Shown one piece after another: positions 29,504 to 39,784 of a stretch of 64,000 bases of DNA. The notes below the pieces were generated by a model. It was not told where the DNA came from and made no database searches. It worked only from the letters and a program-made list of their open reading frames with translations. Source of the DNA: Lelliottia nimipressuralis (lineage in GTDB: Bacteria > Pseudomonadota > Gammaproteobacteria > Enterobacterales > Enterobacteriaceae); NCBI RefSeq assembly GCF_004402045.1, contig NZ_SOMG01000030.1:1116001-1180000 (forward strand). The letters run 5' to 3'. How positions within the stretch are numbered: the first letter of the stretch is position 1; the number at the start of each line of letters is the position of its first letter. The position numbers and the translations under genes were made by a program.

Positions 29504-29654
29504 AATTTTCTTTTTACCTCAGTTTAACAAAACGCACTATGCGATTACCCACATCGTATGGGTATTGCGGCTATTTTCAAGCATCCGGCGGGCGTAAGTC
29601 ACCAGAAAGACACAACTTTACACAATTGAAAATCAGGCTGACGGAAGGATGCAG

Positions 29655-29690
29655 AACAAAAAGAAACAGGCACAATTTCTTGTGCCTGTT
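29655..29690 (-). terminator. Intrinsic terminator of prc
   Basis: 10-bp perfect stem AACAGGCACA (29665-29674) / TGTGCCTGTT (29681-29690), followed on the minus strand by TCTTTTTG. It lies just downstream of the prc stop. Confidence 0.85.
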
Positions 29691-29696
29691 GGGAGG

Positions 29697-31745
29697 TTAT
29701 TTTGCCGGAGCGGGCTGTACGGCAGGCTTGTCTTTTTCCAGATTCGCCAGGTCGAGTGCGATATGCACCGTCTCGTCCAGATACGGATCGGGCTCCTGGT
29801 AATCTTTAGGCAGATCGTCCAGTTTCTTGAGCAGAGGCTTACCTTCACGCTTGAAGCGATCGTTGATACGCGCCAGACGCGTTGCATCGTCTTCGTTGTT
29901 CTCTTTCTCACGCTGAGCGTAGTTCAGAGAAACAATATTCCGTTTATCTTTCAGAGCATTGAAGCGAGCAATGTCCTTCATGATGTACTGGAATTCCGGA
30001 TCTTTCGCGATGCGGTCGTTATGTGACTTCAGCAGTTCAGGACCAAACTGCGTCATGTCACCCGCCTTCACGTACGTCGCGGCATTGATGCTGTCCCACG
30101 GCAACGCGTTATCTTCAAACTTCTCGCCGGTTTCAGTCTCTTCCGTGCCTGTCGGCATCATGATATCCGGCGTGACGCCCTTACGCTGCGTACTGCCGCC
30201 GTTCACACGGTAGAATTTCTGGATGGTGTACTGAACAGAGCCCAGTGCAGGCCATTCCGGACGCAGCATCTGATCGTAAATACGATTCAGAGAGCGATAC
30301 TGCTGAACAGTACCTTTCCCGAAGGTTGGCTCACCGACGATCAGCGCACGACCATAGTCCTGCATGGCAGCGGCAAAGATTTCAGACGCGGAGGCGCTGA
30401 AGCGGTCAACCAGCACCACCAGCGGGCCTTTGTAGTAGACCACACCGTCGTTGTCAGCATCTTCACGCACTTTACCGTTGTTATCGCGCACCTGAACCAC
30501 AGGACCGGATGGAATAAACAGGCCAGAGAGAGAAACCGCCTCTGTCAGCGCACCGCCGCCGTTACTGCGCAGATCGATGATAACGCTGCTGACGTTCTGC
30601 TTTTCAAGCTTCTGCAGCTGTACTTTCACATCGTCAGTCAGCCCCACGTAGAAGCCAGGAATATCCAGGACGCCCACCTTCTCTTTACCCACGGTTTTCA
30701 CCGACATTTTCACCGCGCGATCTTCCAGACGGATACGCTCGCGGGTCAGGGTAACGATACGGGTTTTGGTGCCTTTTCCGGCCGGCAGAACTTCCAGACG
30801 AACCTTGCTGCCTTTCGGACCTTTGATCAGTGCAACCACGTCATCGAGACGCCAGCCAATCACGTCGACCATGTTCTGGCCGGTTTGTCCCACACCCACA
30901 ATACGATCGCCTACGCTAATCGCTTTGCTTTTGGATGCCGGGCCACCTGCGACCATTGAATTGATCACCGTGTAATCATCGTCCATCTGCAGTACCGCGC
31001 CGATACCTTCCAGAGACAGGCTCATTTCGGTATTGAACTGTTCGGTGTTGCGTGGAGAGAGATAGTTGGTATGCGGATCGATTTCGTGAGCGAAAGCAGT
31101 CATGGCCAGCGAGAAGACATCCTCACTGTTGGTCTGCGCCAGACGACGAATGGCAAATTTGTAACGACGCGTCAGCGTGTCACGGATCTCTTTTTCATCT
31201 TTGCCGGTCAGCTTAAGACTCAGTTCGTCGTATTTAACTTTGCTGTCCCACAGCGCATTCAACTCGGCTTCATCTTTCGGCCAGGGTGCTTTACTGCGGT
31301 CCAGATTAAAGGTGTCGGTACCGGTGAAGTCCATTGGACGTTCCAGCACTTTCAGCGCGTACTGATAGCGTTCGAAACGGCGCTTTTGCGACAGGTTGTA
31401 GAGATCGTAAAACAGATCCAGCTTGCCTGAACGCAACTCGTCACCCACCTCGGATTTGCGCTTAGCGAACTGCTCGACATCGCTGGCGAGCAAAACGTTA
31501 TGGCTGTAATCCAGCAAGTTCAGATAGCGGTCAAAGATTTTGGCCGAAAAGGCCTGATCGAGATCGAACTGACGATAGTGCGAACGGGTAAAACGTGAGG
31601 TCACGCGCTCGCTCACCGTCGCGTGTTGCGTCTCTTCCTTAAGGACCGGAATTTGATCAACACGGGTGATATCGTCCACTGCAAAAGCATGACCTGTTAT
31701 GGCAAACAGGCCCGCCAGCGCGGTGAGCTTAAAAAAAGTGTTCAT
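29697..31745 (-). CDS. prc: Tail-specific protease Prc (Tsp)
   Basis: Periplasmic C-terminal processing protease. With the adaptor NlpI it degrades MepS, and it also acts on ssrA-tagged proteins and the FtsI C-terminus. It is 682 aa. The signal peptide runs about 1-22 (GHAFA cleavage region), then a PDZ domain (SLEGIGAVLQMDD...) and an S41 catalytic region with Ser in FSASASEIFAAAM and Lys in FGKGTVQQY. The ATG at 31745 matches E. coli; the 16-residue upstream extension overlaps the proQ-prc spacer. It lies 19 nt after proQ. Confidence 0.96.
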   Translation of the reverse strand: MNTFFKLTALAGLFAITGHAFAVDDITRVDQIPVLKEETQHATVSERVTSRFTRSHYRQFDLDQAFSAKIFDRYLNLLDYSHNVLLASDVEQFAKRKSEVGDELRSGKLDLFYDLYNLSQKRRFERYQYALKVLERPMDFTGTDTFNLDRSKAPWPKDEAELNALWDSKVKYDELSLKLTGKDEKEIRDTLTRRYKFAIRRLAQTNSEDVFSLAMTAFAHEIDPHTNYLSPRNTEQFNTEMSLSLEGIGAVLQMDDDYTVINSMVAGGPASKSKAISVGDRIVGVGQTGQNMVDVIGWRLDDVVALIKGPKGSKVRLEVLPAGKGTKTRIVTLTRERIRLEDRAVKMSVKTVGKEKVGVLDIPGFYVGLTDDVKVQLQKLEKQNVSSVIIDLRSNGGGALTEAVSLSGLFIPSGPVVQVRDNNGKVREDADNDGVVYYKGPLVVLVDRFSASASEIFAAAMQDYGRALIVGEPTFGKGTVQQYRSLNRIYDQMLRPEWPALGSVQYTIQKFYRVNGGSTQRKGVTPDIMMPTGTEETETGEKFEDNALPWDSINAATYVKAGDMTQFGPELLKSHNDRIAKDPEFQYIMKDIARFNALKDKRNIVSLNYAQREKENNEDDATRLARINDRFKREGKPLLKKLDDLPKDYQEPDPYLDETVHIALDLANLEKDKPAVQPAPAK

Positions 31746-31764
31746 GCCAGGCTTGGCCTCCGTT

Positions 31765-32451
31765 TCAGAACAACAAGTGTTCTGCGCGTACAATCATTGA
31801 CATACCAGAAGTCAGCTGTACACGAACGCCATCTTTGGTGATTTCCAGTACGGTGGCGTCCATAGCATTGTTGCCCGCTTTAACCTTCAGCGCCTGACCA
31901 ACGCTCAGGGCGTTAATGTCTGAAACCGGAGTATGGCGCGGCTCTTCACGAGGGGCGCGCGGGGCTTTAGCTGCTGGTTTGTCAGCACGCGGTTTGCGAT
32001 CGTTATTATCGTGACGACGCGGTGCAGGACGTGGTTTACGCTCGCGACGAGGCGCTTCTTCCTGACCGTTTGCCGCTGCGGCTTCGCGTTTTTTCGCTTG
32101 CTGCTCTGCACGTTGTGCCTGAACGCGTGCTTTGGCTTCTTCAAGCTGTTTACGCGCGTGCTCAACGTGCTGCTCGTCCAGCTCACCACAAGGGTTGCCG
32201 TCGAGATCCACACGCGTCGCGCCCGCTTTGATACCGTAAAGGTAACGCCAGCTCGAAGTATAAAGACGTAAGGCGGAACGCAGCTGAGTTTTGCTGAGGT
32301 TCATTTCCCCCTCAACACGCGCCACCAGATCCTGAAAAATACCGACTTTCAGGGGACGAGCTTCACCTTCCGCGCTGAAGCACTGCGGGAAACGCTCGGC
32401 CAGAAATGCGATAACTTCTTTACTGCTATTCAACTTAGGTTGATTTTCCAT
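31765..32451 (-). CDS. proQ: RNA chaperone ProQ
   Basis: Global RNA-binding protein that stabilises structured 3' ends and sRNAs; first known for its effect on ProP. The 228-residue product has an N-terminal FinO/ProQ domain (about 1-120), a basic Arg/Lys/Ala-rich linker (about 121-178), and a C-terminal Tudor-like domain (about 180-228). It is upstream of prc in one operon. A perfect palindrome lies in its promoter region. Confidence 0.96.
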   Translation of the reverse strand: MENQPKLNSSKEVIAFLAERFPQCFSAEGEARPLKVGIFQDLVARVEGEMNLSKTQLRSALRLYTSSWRYLYGIKAGATRVDLDGNPCGELDEQHVEHARKQLEEAKARVQAQRAEQQAKKREAAAANGQEEAPRRERKPRPAPRRHDNNDRKPRADKPAAKAPRAPREEPRHTPVSDINALSVGQALKVKAGNNAMDATVLEITKDGVRVQLTSGMSMIVRAEHLLF

Positions 32452-32501
32452 GAAATTTCCTGATTACAACGGACGTTGCCAACAAGCGCAGGCATGAACA
32501 G

Positions 32502-32519
32502 GCGTCATTATAATGACGC
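32502..32519. promoter_or_regulatory. Perfect palindrome overlapping the proQ -10 region
   Basis: GCGTCATTATAATGACGC is an 18-bp perfect palindrome about 50 nt upstream of proQ. It contains TATAAT on both strands, so it may be a -10 element embedded in an operator, or a hairpin at the start of the leader or after msrC. Confidence 0.5.
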
Positions 32520-32547
32520 TATCAGTAAATGCTACGTTATCCGTTGA

Positions 32548-33045
32548 TTATCCTGCGACGCTCGCAAAGAATTTTTGATAATCGGTTGCTGATAGTACGT
32601 TTTCCAGATTCGCCACCAGTTCGCGCAGCCCCTGTTCGTCCTCGGTTGTAAAGCGGCCGAAGACCGTGCTGTCGATATCCAGAACGCCAATAATCTGATT
32701 TTTTACCGCCAGCGGCAGAACGATTTCAGAATTACTGGCGGCATCACAGGCAATGTGCCCGTCAAACGCATGAACGTCTTCTACACGCTGTACCTGATTT
32801 TCGGCCACAGCAGTGCCGCATACGCCGCGTCCTACCGGGATGCGCACGCACGCCAGTTTGCCCTGGAACGGGCCAAGCACCAGCGTTTCACCTTCCAGAA
32901 GGTAAAAGCCGGCCCAGTTCACGTCAGAGAGACGTTCAAACAGCAATGCGCTAGTATTTGCCAGAGTGGCTAAGAAGCTGGTCTCACCCGCCATCAATGC
33001 CTTAAAATCGCGGTTTAGATCCGCGTAGAATTCTGTTTTGTTCAT
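32548..33045 (-). CDS. msrC: Free methionine-(R)-sulfoxide reductase MsrC
   Basis: GAF-domain enzyme reducing free Met-R-sulfoxide. It is 165 aa. Its cysteines C66, C76 and C100 (KLACVRIPVGRGVCGTA, GHIACDAASNSEIV) correspond to the catalytic and resolving cysteines of E. coli fRMsr (C84, C94, C118 in the longer numbering). It is divergent from letA. Confidence 0.94.
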   Translation of the reverse strand: MNKTEFYADLNRDFKALMAGETSFLATLANTSALLFERLSDVNWAGFYLLEGETLVLGPFQGKLACVRIPVGRGVCGTAVAENQVQRVEDVHAFDGHIACDAASNSEIVLPLAVKNQIIGVLDIDSTVFGRFTTEDEQGLRELVANLENVLSATDYQKFFASVAG

Positions 33046-33177
33046 TATTCAATCACTTGGTTGTCTTACAAAATTACCGCATAGCCTATTAAAATAAGCA
33101 TTAAATGCGCTCATGCTCAAGATGAATCCGTTCATGAGTTATTATAACTTTCAACAATACTTATTTGTGCGCAGCTG

Positions 33178-34461
33178 ATGGCCTTAAAAACAACCAAAAT
33201 TACGCCGACAAGAAAGATAACTGTCCATACGGTAAGCAAAGCTTTGCCCCGTGCACATTATCAGCGTTGTCCCCAGTGCGATACGCTTTTTATGTTGCCG
33301 AAGATGAAATCGCACCAAAGTGCCTTTTGTCCCCGCTGCGACGCCAAAATTCGTGACGGCCGCGACTGGTCTTTAACCCGCCTCGCCGCGATGGCTGTCA
33401 CCATGCTGCTGCTGATGCCCTTCGCCTGGAGCGAGCCGCTGCTGAAACTCTACCTGCTTGGCGTACGCATTGATGCCAACGTGCTGCAGGGTATCTGGCA
33501 GATGACCCGTCAGGGCGACCCAATCACTGCCGCCATGGTGCTGTTCTGCACCGTCGGCGCGCCGCTGGTGCTGGTCGCCGCCATTGCCTATCTTTGGTTA
33601 GGCAATATTCTTGGCATGAACCTTCGTCCGGTGCTGTTGATGCTGGACAAACTCAAAGAGTGGGTGATGCTGGATATTTATCTGGTGGGCGTGGGCGTTG
33701 CGTCAATAAAGGTGCAGGACTATGCATTTTTGCAGCCCGGCATCGGACTCTTTGCTTTCATCAGTCTGGTATTGCTGAGCATTCTGACGCTGATACATCT
33801 AAACGTTGAGCAACTCTGGGAGCGATTTTACCCTCAACGCCCCGCCACACGTCCTGATGAAAATCTCCGCGTCTGTCTGGGATGCCACTACACCGGGTTA
33901 CCCGACACACGTGGACGTTGCCCACGGTGCCACATTCCGTTAAGGCTGCGACGCAACAACAGTCTGCAAAAATGCTGGGCCGCACTTATCGCCTCTCTGG
34001 TGTTTCTGATCCCAGCCAACATGCTTCCTATTTCCATTATTTACGTGAATGGCGGGCGTCAGGAGGATACTATTCTTTCGGGTATTATCTCCCTTGCACA
34101 CAGCAACGTCGGGGTGGCTGCGATTGTCTTTATTGCCAGTATCCTGGTTCCCTTTACCAAAGTCGTGGTGATGTTTACCCTGCTTATCAGCATTCACTTT
34201 AAGTGTGAACAAGGCTTACGTACCCGCATTCTGCTTCTGCGATTCGTCACCTGGATTGGCCGCTGGTCAATGTTAGATCTGTTTGTGATTTCGCTGATGA
34301 TGTCGCTTATCAATCGCGACCAGTTACTTGCTTTTACAATGGGACCCGCGGCTTTTTATTTCGGCTCTGCGGTGATATTGACTATTCTTGCTGTGGAATG
34401 GCTGGATAGCCGCTTACTTTGGGATGCACATGAGTCAGGAAACCCCCGCTTCGCCGACTGA
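33178..34461 (+). CDS. letA: Lipid-transport membrane protein LetA (YebS)
   Basis: Inner-membrane PqiA-family partner of the LetB MCE tunnel, moving phospholipids across the periplasm. It is 427 aa. Two zinc-ribbon pairs are visible (CPQCDTLF...CPRCDAKI and CLGCHYTG...CPRCHIPL), each before a four-helix PqiA membrane unit. The gene overlaps letB by 32 nt, so translation is coupled. Confidence 0.95.
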   Translation: MALKTTKITPTRKITVHTVSKALPRAHYQRCPQCDTLFMLPKMKSHQSAFCPRCDAKIRDGRDWSLTRLAAMAVTMLLLMPFAWSEPLLKLYLLGVRIDANVLQGIWQMTRQGDPITAAMVLFCTVGAPLVLVAAIAYLWLGNILGMNLRPVLLMLDKLKEWVMLDIYLVGVGVASIKVQDYAFLQPGIGLFAFISLVLLSILTLIHLNVEQLWERFYPQRPATRPDENLRVCLGCHYTGLPDTRGRCPRCHIPLRLRRNNSLQKCWAALIASLVFLIPANMLPISIIYVNGGRQEDTILSGIISLAHSNVGVAAIVFIASILVPFTKVVVMFTLLISIHFKCEQGLRTRILLLRFVTWIGRWSMLDLFVISLMMSLINRDQLLAFTMGPAAFYFGSAVILTILAVEWLDSRLLWDAHESGNPRFAD

Positions 34462-37063
34462 AGCGAGAATTAAAACAAAACGCCGCATTTCGCCATTCTG
34501 GTTGCTGCCCGTCATCGCCCTGATGATTGCAGGCTGGCTTATCTGGACGAGCTATGAAGATCGCGGGAGCACGGTCACCATTGATTTTCAGACCGCTGAC
34601 GGCATTGTTGCCGGGCGAACTCCTGTTCGCTTCCAGGGGGTTGAAGTCGGTACGGTTCAGGACATCTCCCTTGGAAAAGGGCTGAACAAGATACAGGTGC
34701 GGGTCAGTATTAAATCTGACATGCAGGATGCCCTGCGCAGCGAAACGCAGTTCTGGCTAGTGACGCCGAAAGCCTCTCTGGCCGGGGTATCCGGGCTGGA
34801 TGCCCTCGTGGGCGGTAACTACATCGGCATGATGCCGGGCAAAGGTGAGCCTCAGGATCACTTTGTGGCACTGGATACTCAGCCCAAATACCGTCTCAAT
34901 AACGGCGATTTGATGATCCATCTCCAGGCGCCGGATCTCGGCTCTCTGAACAGTGGCTCCCTGGTCTATTTCCGAAAAATCCCGGTTGGCCGCGTGTACG
35001 ACTACGCGATTAACCCGAATAAACAGGGCGTCACCATTGATGTTCTGATCGAGCGTCGCTTCACTAACCTGGTGAAAAAAGGCAGCCGCTTCTGGAACGT
35101 ATCCGGCGTGGACGCCGACCTCAGCCTGAGCGGCGCGAAGGTGAAGCTGGAGAGCCTGGCCGCACTGGTGAATGGCGCCATTGCCTTTGATTCCCCGGAA
35201 AACTCAAGCCCTGCCTCCGCCGATGACACGTTCGGGTTGTACGCTGACCTGGCGCACAGCCAGCGCGGCGTGATCGTCAAGCTCGCCCTGCCCGATGCTA
35301 AGGGGCTAAAAGCTGGTTCAACGCCGCTGATGTATCAGGGGTTGCAGGTTGGTCAGCTCACCAAAATGACGCTCAACCCGGGCGGCTCAGTCACCGGCGA
35401 AATGACGGTCGATCCTAGCGTGGTCGACCTCCTGCGCGAGAAAACGCGCATCGAAATGCGCAGTCCGAAGCTCTCCCTGAACGATGCCAGCCTCAGCACC
35501 CTGCTGACCGGCAATACGTTTGAGCTAATCCCCGGTGAAGGTCAACCCAGCAATAGCTTCGTGATTGCCCCGGCAGATAAAGCCCTGCTGCAAAAACCGG
35601 GTGTAGTGACGGTTACGCTGAATGCACCAGAAAGCTATGGTATTGAAGCCGGACAGCCGTTGATTTTACACGGCGTGCAGGTCGGACAGGTGCTGGAGCG
35701 TAAGCTCTCCGCGAATGGCGTGACGTTCTCGGTCGCCATCGATCCGCAATACAGCGACCTGGTACATGGCGACAGTAAATTCGTGGTGAACAGTCGCGTC
35801 GACGTGAAAGTTGGGCTGGACGGCGTGGAGTTCCTCGGTGCCAGCGCCAGCGAATGGGTTAACGGCGGCATCCGTATTTTACCAGGAGATAAAGGCCCCG
35901 TGCGCGAAAGCTACCCGCTGTATGCCAACCTGGATAAAGCGATTGAAAACAGCCTGAGCGATCTCCCTACCACCACGCTGACATTAAGCGCCGAAACGCT
36001 GCCGGACGTACAGGCAGGCTCCGTGGTGCTGTATCGCAAGTTTGAAGTCGGGGAAGTGATCACCGTGCGCCCCCGTGCGGACGCGTTTGATATCGAACTG
36101 CATATCAAGCCGGAGTACCGCAAGCTGCTGACACCAAACAGCGTCTTCTGGGCCGAGGGTGGCGCGAAAGTTCAGCTTAACGGCAACGGACTGACCGTGC
36201 AGGCCTCCCCGCTCTCACGAGCGCTGCGCGGGGCGATTAGCTTCGATAATCTCAGCGGTGCCGGCGCGAATCTGCGTAAAGGCGATAAGCGTATTCTCTT
36301 CCCGTCCGAAACCGCCGCACGTGCCGTGGGTGGGCAAATTACCCTGCACGCGTTCGATGCCGGCAAGCTGGCGGAAGGTATGCCAATCCGTTATCTGGGC
36401 ATTGATATCGGACAGATCCAGAAGCTGACGCTGATCACCGCGCGTAACGAGGTACAAGCTACCGCAGTGCTTTACCCGGAATATGTTCAGACCTTCGCCC
36501 GCACGGGTTCGCGCTTCTCGGTGGTCACGCCGCAGATTTCGGCTGCGGGCGTTGAGCATCTCGACACCATCCTGCAGCCGTACATCAACGTTGAGCCCGG
36601 CCAGGGCAATGCCCGCCGTGATTTTGAGCTGCAGGAAGCCACGATCACCGACTCACGCTACCTTGGCGGCCTGAGCATTGTGGTGGAAGTGCCGGAAGCG
36701 GGCTCGCTGAATATCGGCACGCCGGTACTGTTCCGCGGCATTGAGGTGGGTACGGTCACGGGCCTGACGCTCGGTACGCTCTCCGACCGCGTGATGGTGG
36801 CGTTACGTATCAGCGAACGGTACCAGCACCTGGTCCGTAATAACTCGGTATTCTGGCTGGCATCCGGCTATTCGCTGGACTTCGGCCTGACGGGAGGCGT
36901 GGTGAAAACCGGCACCTTCAACCAGTTCATTCGCGGCGGTATCGCGTTTGCCACACCACCGGGAACACCGCTGGCGCCGAAAGCGCAGTCGGGTAAACAC
37001 TTCCTGCTGCTCGAAAGTGAACCGAAAGAGTGGCGCGAATGGGGAACGGCCCTGCCGCGTTAA
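34430..37063 (+). CDS. letB: MCE-domain lipid tunnel protein LetB (YebT)
   Basis: Periplasm-spanning protein with one N-terminal TM helix (about 22-40) and seven MCE domains that stack as hexameric rings to form a hydrophobic tunnel between the membranes. It is 877 aa, the E. coli length. Repeated MCE signatures are visible ([91 protein letters not shown]). The ATG at 34430 gives MSQETPAS as in E. coli. Confidence 0.97.
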   Translation: MSQETPASPTEARIKTKRRISPFWLLPVIALMIAGWLIWTSYEDRGSTVTIDFQTADGIVAGRTPVRFQGVEVGTVQDISLGKGLNKIQVRVSIKSDMQDALRSETQFWLVTPKASLAGVSGLDALVGGNYIGMMPGKGEPQDHFVALDTQPKYRLNNGDLMIHLQAPDLGSLNSGSLVYFRKIPVGRVYDYAINPNKQGVTIDVLIERRFTNLVKKGSRFWNVSGVDADLSLSGAKVKLESLAALVNGAIAFDSPENSSPASADDTFGLYADLAHSQRGVIVKLALPDAKGLKAGSTPLMYQGLQVGQLTKMTLNPGGSVTGEMTVDPSVVDLLREKTRIEMRSPKLSLNDASLSTLLTGNTFELIPGEGQPSNSFVIAPADKALLQKPGVVTVTLNAPESYGIEAGQPLILHGVQVGQVLERKLSANGVTFSVAIDPQYSDLVHGDSKFVVNSRVDVKVGLDGVEFLGASASEWVNGGIRILPGDKGPVRESYPLYANLDKAIENSLSDLPTTTLTLSAETLPDVQAGSVVLYRKFEVGEVITVRPRADAFDIELHIKPEYRKLLTPNSVFWAEGGAKVQLNGNGLTVQASPLSRALRGAISFDNLSGAGANLRKGDKRILFPSETAARAVGGQITLHAFDAGKLAEGMPIRYLGIDIGQIQKLTLITARNEVQATAVLYPEYVQTFARTGSRFSVVTPQISAAGVEHLDTILQPYINVEPGQGNARRDFELQEATITDSRYLGGLSIVVEVPEAGSLNIGTPVLFRGIEVGTVTGLTLGTLSDRVMVALRISERYQHLVRNNSVFWLASGYSLDFGLTGGVVKTGTFNQFIRGGIAFATPPGTPLAPKAQSGKHFLLLESEPKEWREWGTALPR

Positions 37064-37067
37064 TCTG

Positions 37068-37099
37068 AAAGGCTCCGGTGTCAACGCACCGGAGCCTTT
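37068..37099 (+). terminator. Terminator of letAB
   Basis: A perfect 13-bp stem (arm AAAGGCTCCGGTG, 37068-37080 with 37087-37099) with a 6-nt loop. The T tract is only three long. Confidence 0.75.
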
Positions 37100-37140
37100 A
37101 TGTTACACTGCGCACCTGAACTTTTCCCTGTGGTGTGCCC

Positions 37141-38583
37141 GTGGCTCAAAACTCCGTATTTCTTCCTGAACAATTCCTGGCGCAGATGCGCGAGGCGCTT
37201 CCTTCTCACCTGTCGTTAGACGATTTTATTGCCGCCTGCCAGCGCCCGCTGCGCCGGAGTATTCGCGTCAATACGCTGAAAATCAGCGTCGAAGATTTTC
37301 TGACGCTGGTCGCGCCATACGGCTGGCAGCTTACGCCAGTCCCGTGGTGTGCTGAGGGGTTCTGGATCGAACGCGATGATGAAGACGCCGTGCCGCTGGG
37401 CAGTACCGCTGAACATCTGAGCGGCCTGTTTTATATTCAGGAAGCCAGCTCGATGCTGCCCGTTGCCGCCCTGTTCGCAGAAGGTAATACGCCTGAACGC
37501 GTGATGGACGTCGCTGCGGCGCCCGGCTCGAAAACCACGCAAATTGCCGCCCGGATGGGTAACCGCGGGGCGATCCTCGCCAACGAGTTTTCCGCCAGTC
37601 GTGTGAAAGTGCTGCATGCCAATATCAGCCGCTGCGGCATTCGTAATGTCGCCCTGACGCACTTCGACGGACGCGTGTTTGGTGCCGCCTTACCGGAAGC
37701 CTTTGATGCCATTCTGCTGGATGCCCCTTGCTCCGGCGAAGGGGTGGTGCGTAAAGATCCCGATGCGTTAAAGAACTGGTCGGTGGAAAGCAATCTTGAG
37801 ATCGCCGCCACGCAGCGAGAGCTGATCGGGAGTGCCTTTCACGCCCTGCGCCCCGGCGGCACGCTGGTTTACTCCACCTGCACTCTCAACCGCGATGAAA
37901 ACGAAGACGTCTGTCTGTGGCTGAAAGCGCAATATCCGGATGCAGTCGAGTTCCTGCCGCTTAACGATCTGTTTGCCTCAGCGCATGAAGCCGTCACGCC
38001 TGACGGTTTCCTCCATGTGTTCCCGCAAATTTACGACTGCGAAGGGTTCTTTGTGGCCCGTCTGCGTAAAACTGCCGCCGTTGCCCCGCTGCCTGCCCCA
38101 ACGTTTAAGGTTGGCAACTTCCCGTTCGCACCGCTAAAAGGCCGTGACGCCGGGCAGGTCACCCTCGCCGCGGGTAAAGCAGGACTTAGCTGGGATGAAA
38201 CGCTCCATCTCTGGCAGCGAGATAAAGAAATTTGGCTGTTCCCGGCGAATATTGAGCCGCTGATTGGCAAAGTCCGTTTCTCCCGCATCGGGATCCGCCT
38301 GGCGGAAGTCCATAATAAAGGGTATCGCTGGCAGCACGAGGCCGTCATCGCGCTTGCCGGTCACGACAATACCTTCGCCCTGACGCATCAGGAAGCTGAA
38401 GAGTGGTACCGCGGTCGCGATGTCTATCCGGAAAACACGCCATCTAACGATGAAGTGGTGGTGACGTATCAGGGATACCCGCTGGGACTGGCAAAAAAGG
38501 TCGGCTCCCGATTGAAAAACAGCTATCCGCGCGAGCTGGTTCGGGATGGTCGGCTGTTTACCGGTAACGATCGCACGGCCTGA
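37141..38583 (+). CDS. rsmF: 16S rRNA (cytosine-1407-C5) methyltransferase RsmF
   Basis: Modifies C1407 of 16S rRNA. It is 480 aa (E. coli 479). It has an RsmB/RsmF-type catalytic core with the SAM-binding motif [18 protein letters not shown] and the two catalytic cysteines of 5-methylcytosine enzymes ([10 protein letters not shown] and YSTCTLN), then a C-terminal RNA-binding region. The GTG at 37141 matches the E. coli start; another GTG lies two codons upstream. No clear Shine-Dalgarno is seen. Confidence 0.94.
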   Translation: MAQNSVFLPEQFLAQMREALPSHLSLDDFIAACQRPLRRSIRVNTLKISVEDFLTLVAPYGWQLTPVPWCAEGFWIERDDEDAVPLGSTAEHLSGLFYIQEASSMLPVAALFAEGNTPERVMDVAAAPGSKTTQIAARMGNRGAILANEFSASRVKVLHANISRCGIRNVALTHFDGRVFGAALPEAFDAILLDAPCSGEGVVRKDPDALKNWSVESNLEIAATQRELIGSAFHALRPGGTLVYSTCTLNRDENEDVCLWLKAQYPDAVEFLPLNDLFASAHEAVTPDGFLHVFPQIYDCEGFFVARLRKTAAVAPLPAPTFKVGNFPFAPLKGRDAGQVTLAAGKAGLSWDETLHLWQRDKEIWLFPANIEPLIGKVRFSRIGIRLAEVHNKGYRWQHEAVIALAGHDNTFALTHQEAEEWYRGRDVYPENTPSNDEVVVTYQGYPLGLAKKVGSRLKNSYPRELVRDGRLFTGNDRTA

Positions 38584-38689
38584 AAAAAAGCGCATTTTTT
38601 TACTGGCGATTTTGCTCTCCTTGTCTACGATAAAAAATGGGTGATCGCACTGGTCATACCAGATTTTGACAACCGACCCGGAGAGCACT

Positions 38690-38929
38690 ATGACGAAAAC
38701 CAGCGTGCGTATTGGCGCTTTTGAGATCGACGACGCAGAATTGCGCGGCGAAGCACAAGGCGATCGAACGTTAAGTATTCCCTGCAAATCCGACCCGGAT
38801 TTGTGTATGCAGCTTGATGCATGGGATGCAGACACCAGCGTCCCGGCAATACTTGATGGCGAACATTCTGTCCTTTACCGTGAGCATTACGATAGCAAAA
38901 CCGATGCCTGGGTCATGCGCCTTGCCTGA
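38690..38929 (+). CDS. yebV: Conserved small protein YebV
   Basis: 79-residue acidic protein (MTKTSVRIGAFEIDDAEL...) matching E. coli YebV (78 aa); function unknown. GGAGAG lies 5 nt before the ATG. It follows rsmF by 106 nt and ends at a terminator shared with the convergent pphA. E. coli has yebW next; it is absent here. Confidence 0.9.
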   Translation: MTKTSVRIGAFEIDDAELRGEAQGDRTLSIPCKSDPDLCMQLDAWDADTSVPAILDGEHSVLYREHYDSKTDAWVMRLA

Positions 38930-38938
38930 CCTAAAGTG

Positions 38939-38962
38939 AACCCGCCCGAAGGCGGGTTATTT
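38939..38962. terminator. Terminator between yebV and pphA
   Basis: A perfect 8-bp stem AACCCGCC / GGCGGGTT (38939-38946 with 38951-38958) around a CGAA tetraloop, followed on the plus strand by ATTTATTA. It may act in both directions. Confidence 0.75.
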
Positions 38963-38963
38963 A

Positions 38964-39608
38964 TTACTGCAGCTGCGCCAGCGTGAAGTAACCATCGAAA
39001 ACAGCGCCCGTATCAATGTAGTGGAGATTATCAAAATCATACCTTCTGTCGACGGGCGTATGTCCGAACCAGAAATGATCCGCGCCGCTGATGCCCTGCC
39101 CTTTACCTACCATAAACCCCATCAACCGATCGCGGTCCCATAAAACGCGCTGAGCGCTGACCGGCTTTTGCCAGCGGTATTCGGTTGCCGGATAATCGGC
39201 ATGGGCAATCACATTCAGGCCGTTAGCACAGGTTATCTCAATGATATGCGGTAAATGGCGACAGTCATTAAGCAACGCCAACGCGTGCGGTTTCTGGTCG
39301 CGTTCAAGATGTGCAAACCACATTCCGCCATTCATCGTCCAGAGCGCGAAATCGTTATTATCCAGACTGTCGATTGCCATTTGCTCGTGGTTACCCCGCA
39401 CGGCGCGAAACCATTTTTCATTGATTAGCTGCAGGCATTTCACGCTGTCAGGGCCACGATCGATCATATCGCCTACAGAAATGAGTAAATCCTCATACGG
39501 GTTAAAGTGACGGCGTTTAAGCTCATCCATAAGCCGCTGGTAACAGCCATGTATATCGCTGACAACCCAGACGTGACGCCACAGTCGCCCCTCTATTCGC
39601 TGGTACAT
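38964..39608 (-). CDS. pphA: Serine/threonine phosphatase PphA (PrpA)
   Basis: PPP-family protein phosphatase; in E. coli it responds to misfolded proteins and influences CpxRA. It is 214 aa. Metal motifs are DIHG (VVSDIHGCYQRL), GDxxDRG (SVGDMIDRGPDS) and GNHE (VRGNHEQMA), plus the His residues in IAHADYP and WFGHTP. I chose the ATG at 39608, which has GGGAGG upstream; an ATG at 39620 overlaps that site and would add four residues. Confidence 0.92.
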   Translation of the reverse strand: MYQRIEGRLWRHVWVVSDIHGCYQRLMDELKRRHFNPYEDLLISVGDMIDRGPDSVKCLQLINEKWFRAVRGNHEQMAIDSLDNNDFALWTMNGGMWFAHLERDQKPHALALLNDCRHLPHIIEITCANGLNVIAHADYPATEYRWQKPVSAQRVLWDRDRLMGFMVGKGQGISGADHFWFGHTPVDRRYDFDNLHYIDTGAVFDGYFTLAQLQ

Positions 39609-39683
39609 AGAACCTCCCATAGGGAGTATAGTTGCAGTTGGAATATGCGCAGCGACGCTCTGCGGGAGCGCTTTTCACAAAGC

Positions 39684-39700
39684 TAAACAAACAGTAAACT
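39684..39700 (-). promoter_or_regulatory. PhoP-box-like direct repeat between pphA and the VirK-family gene
   Basis: On the minus strand AGTTTA-CTGTT-TGTTTA is a near-perfect PhoP box (two GTTTA repeats with 5-nt spacing). It reads in the direction of pphA, 76 nt before that start, and is in reverse orientation 84 nt before the divergent VirK-family gene. No good -10 follows it on the minus strand. Confidence 0.55.
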
Positions 39701-39784
39701 AAGGATAAATAAATATTTCACCAGTATTAATCCACTTTTGCATGCCCCCTAAACTATGCATTGCATAAACTTTGAGGTTTTCCC

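Noticed and set aside
29518-29532. CpxR-box-like TTAAA-N5-GTAAA before htpX
   Set aside because: It lies only about 15 nt from the start codon, inside the leader, so it cannot be the activating site; htpX is CpxR-regulated in E. coli but this is not a convincing site.
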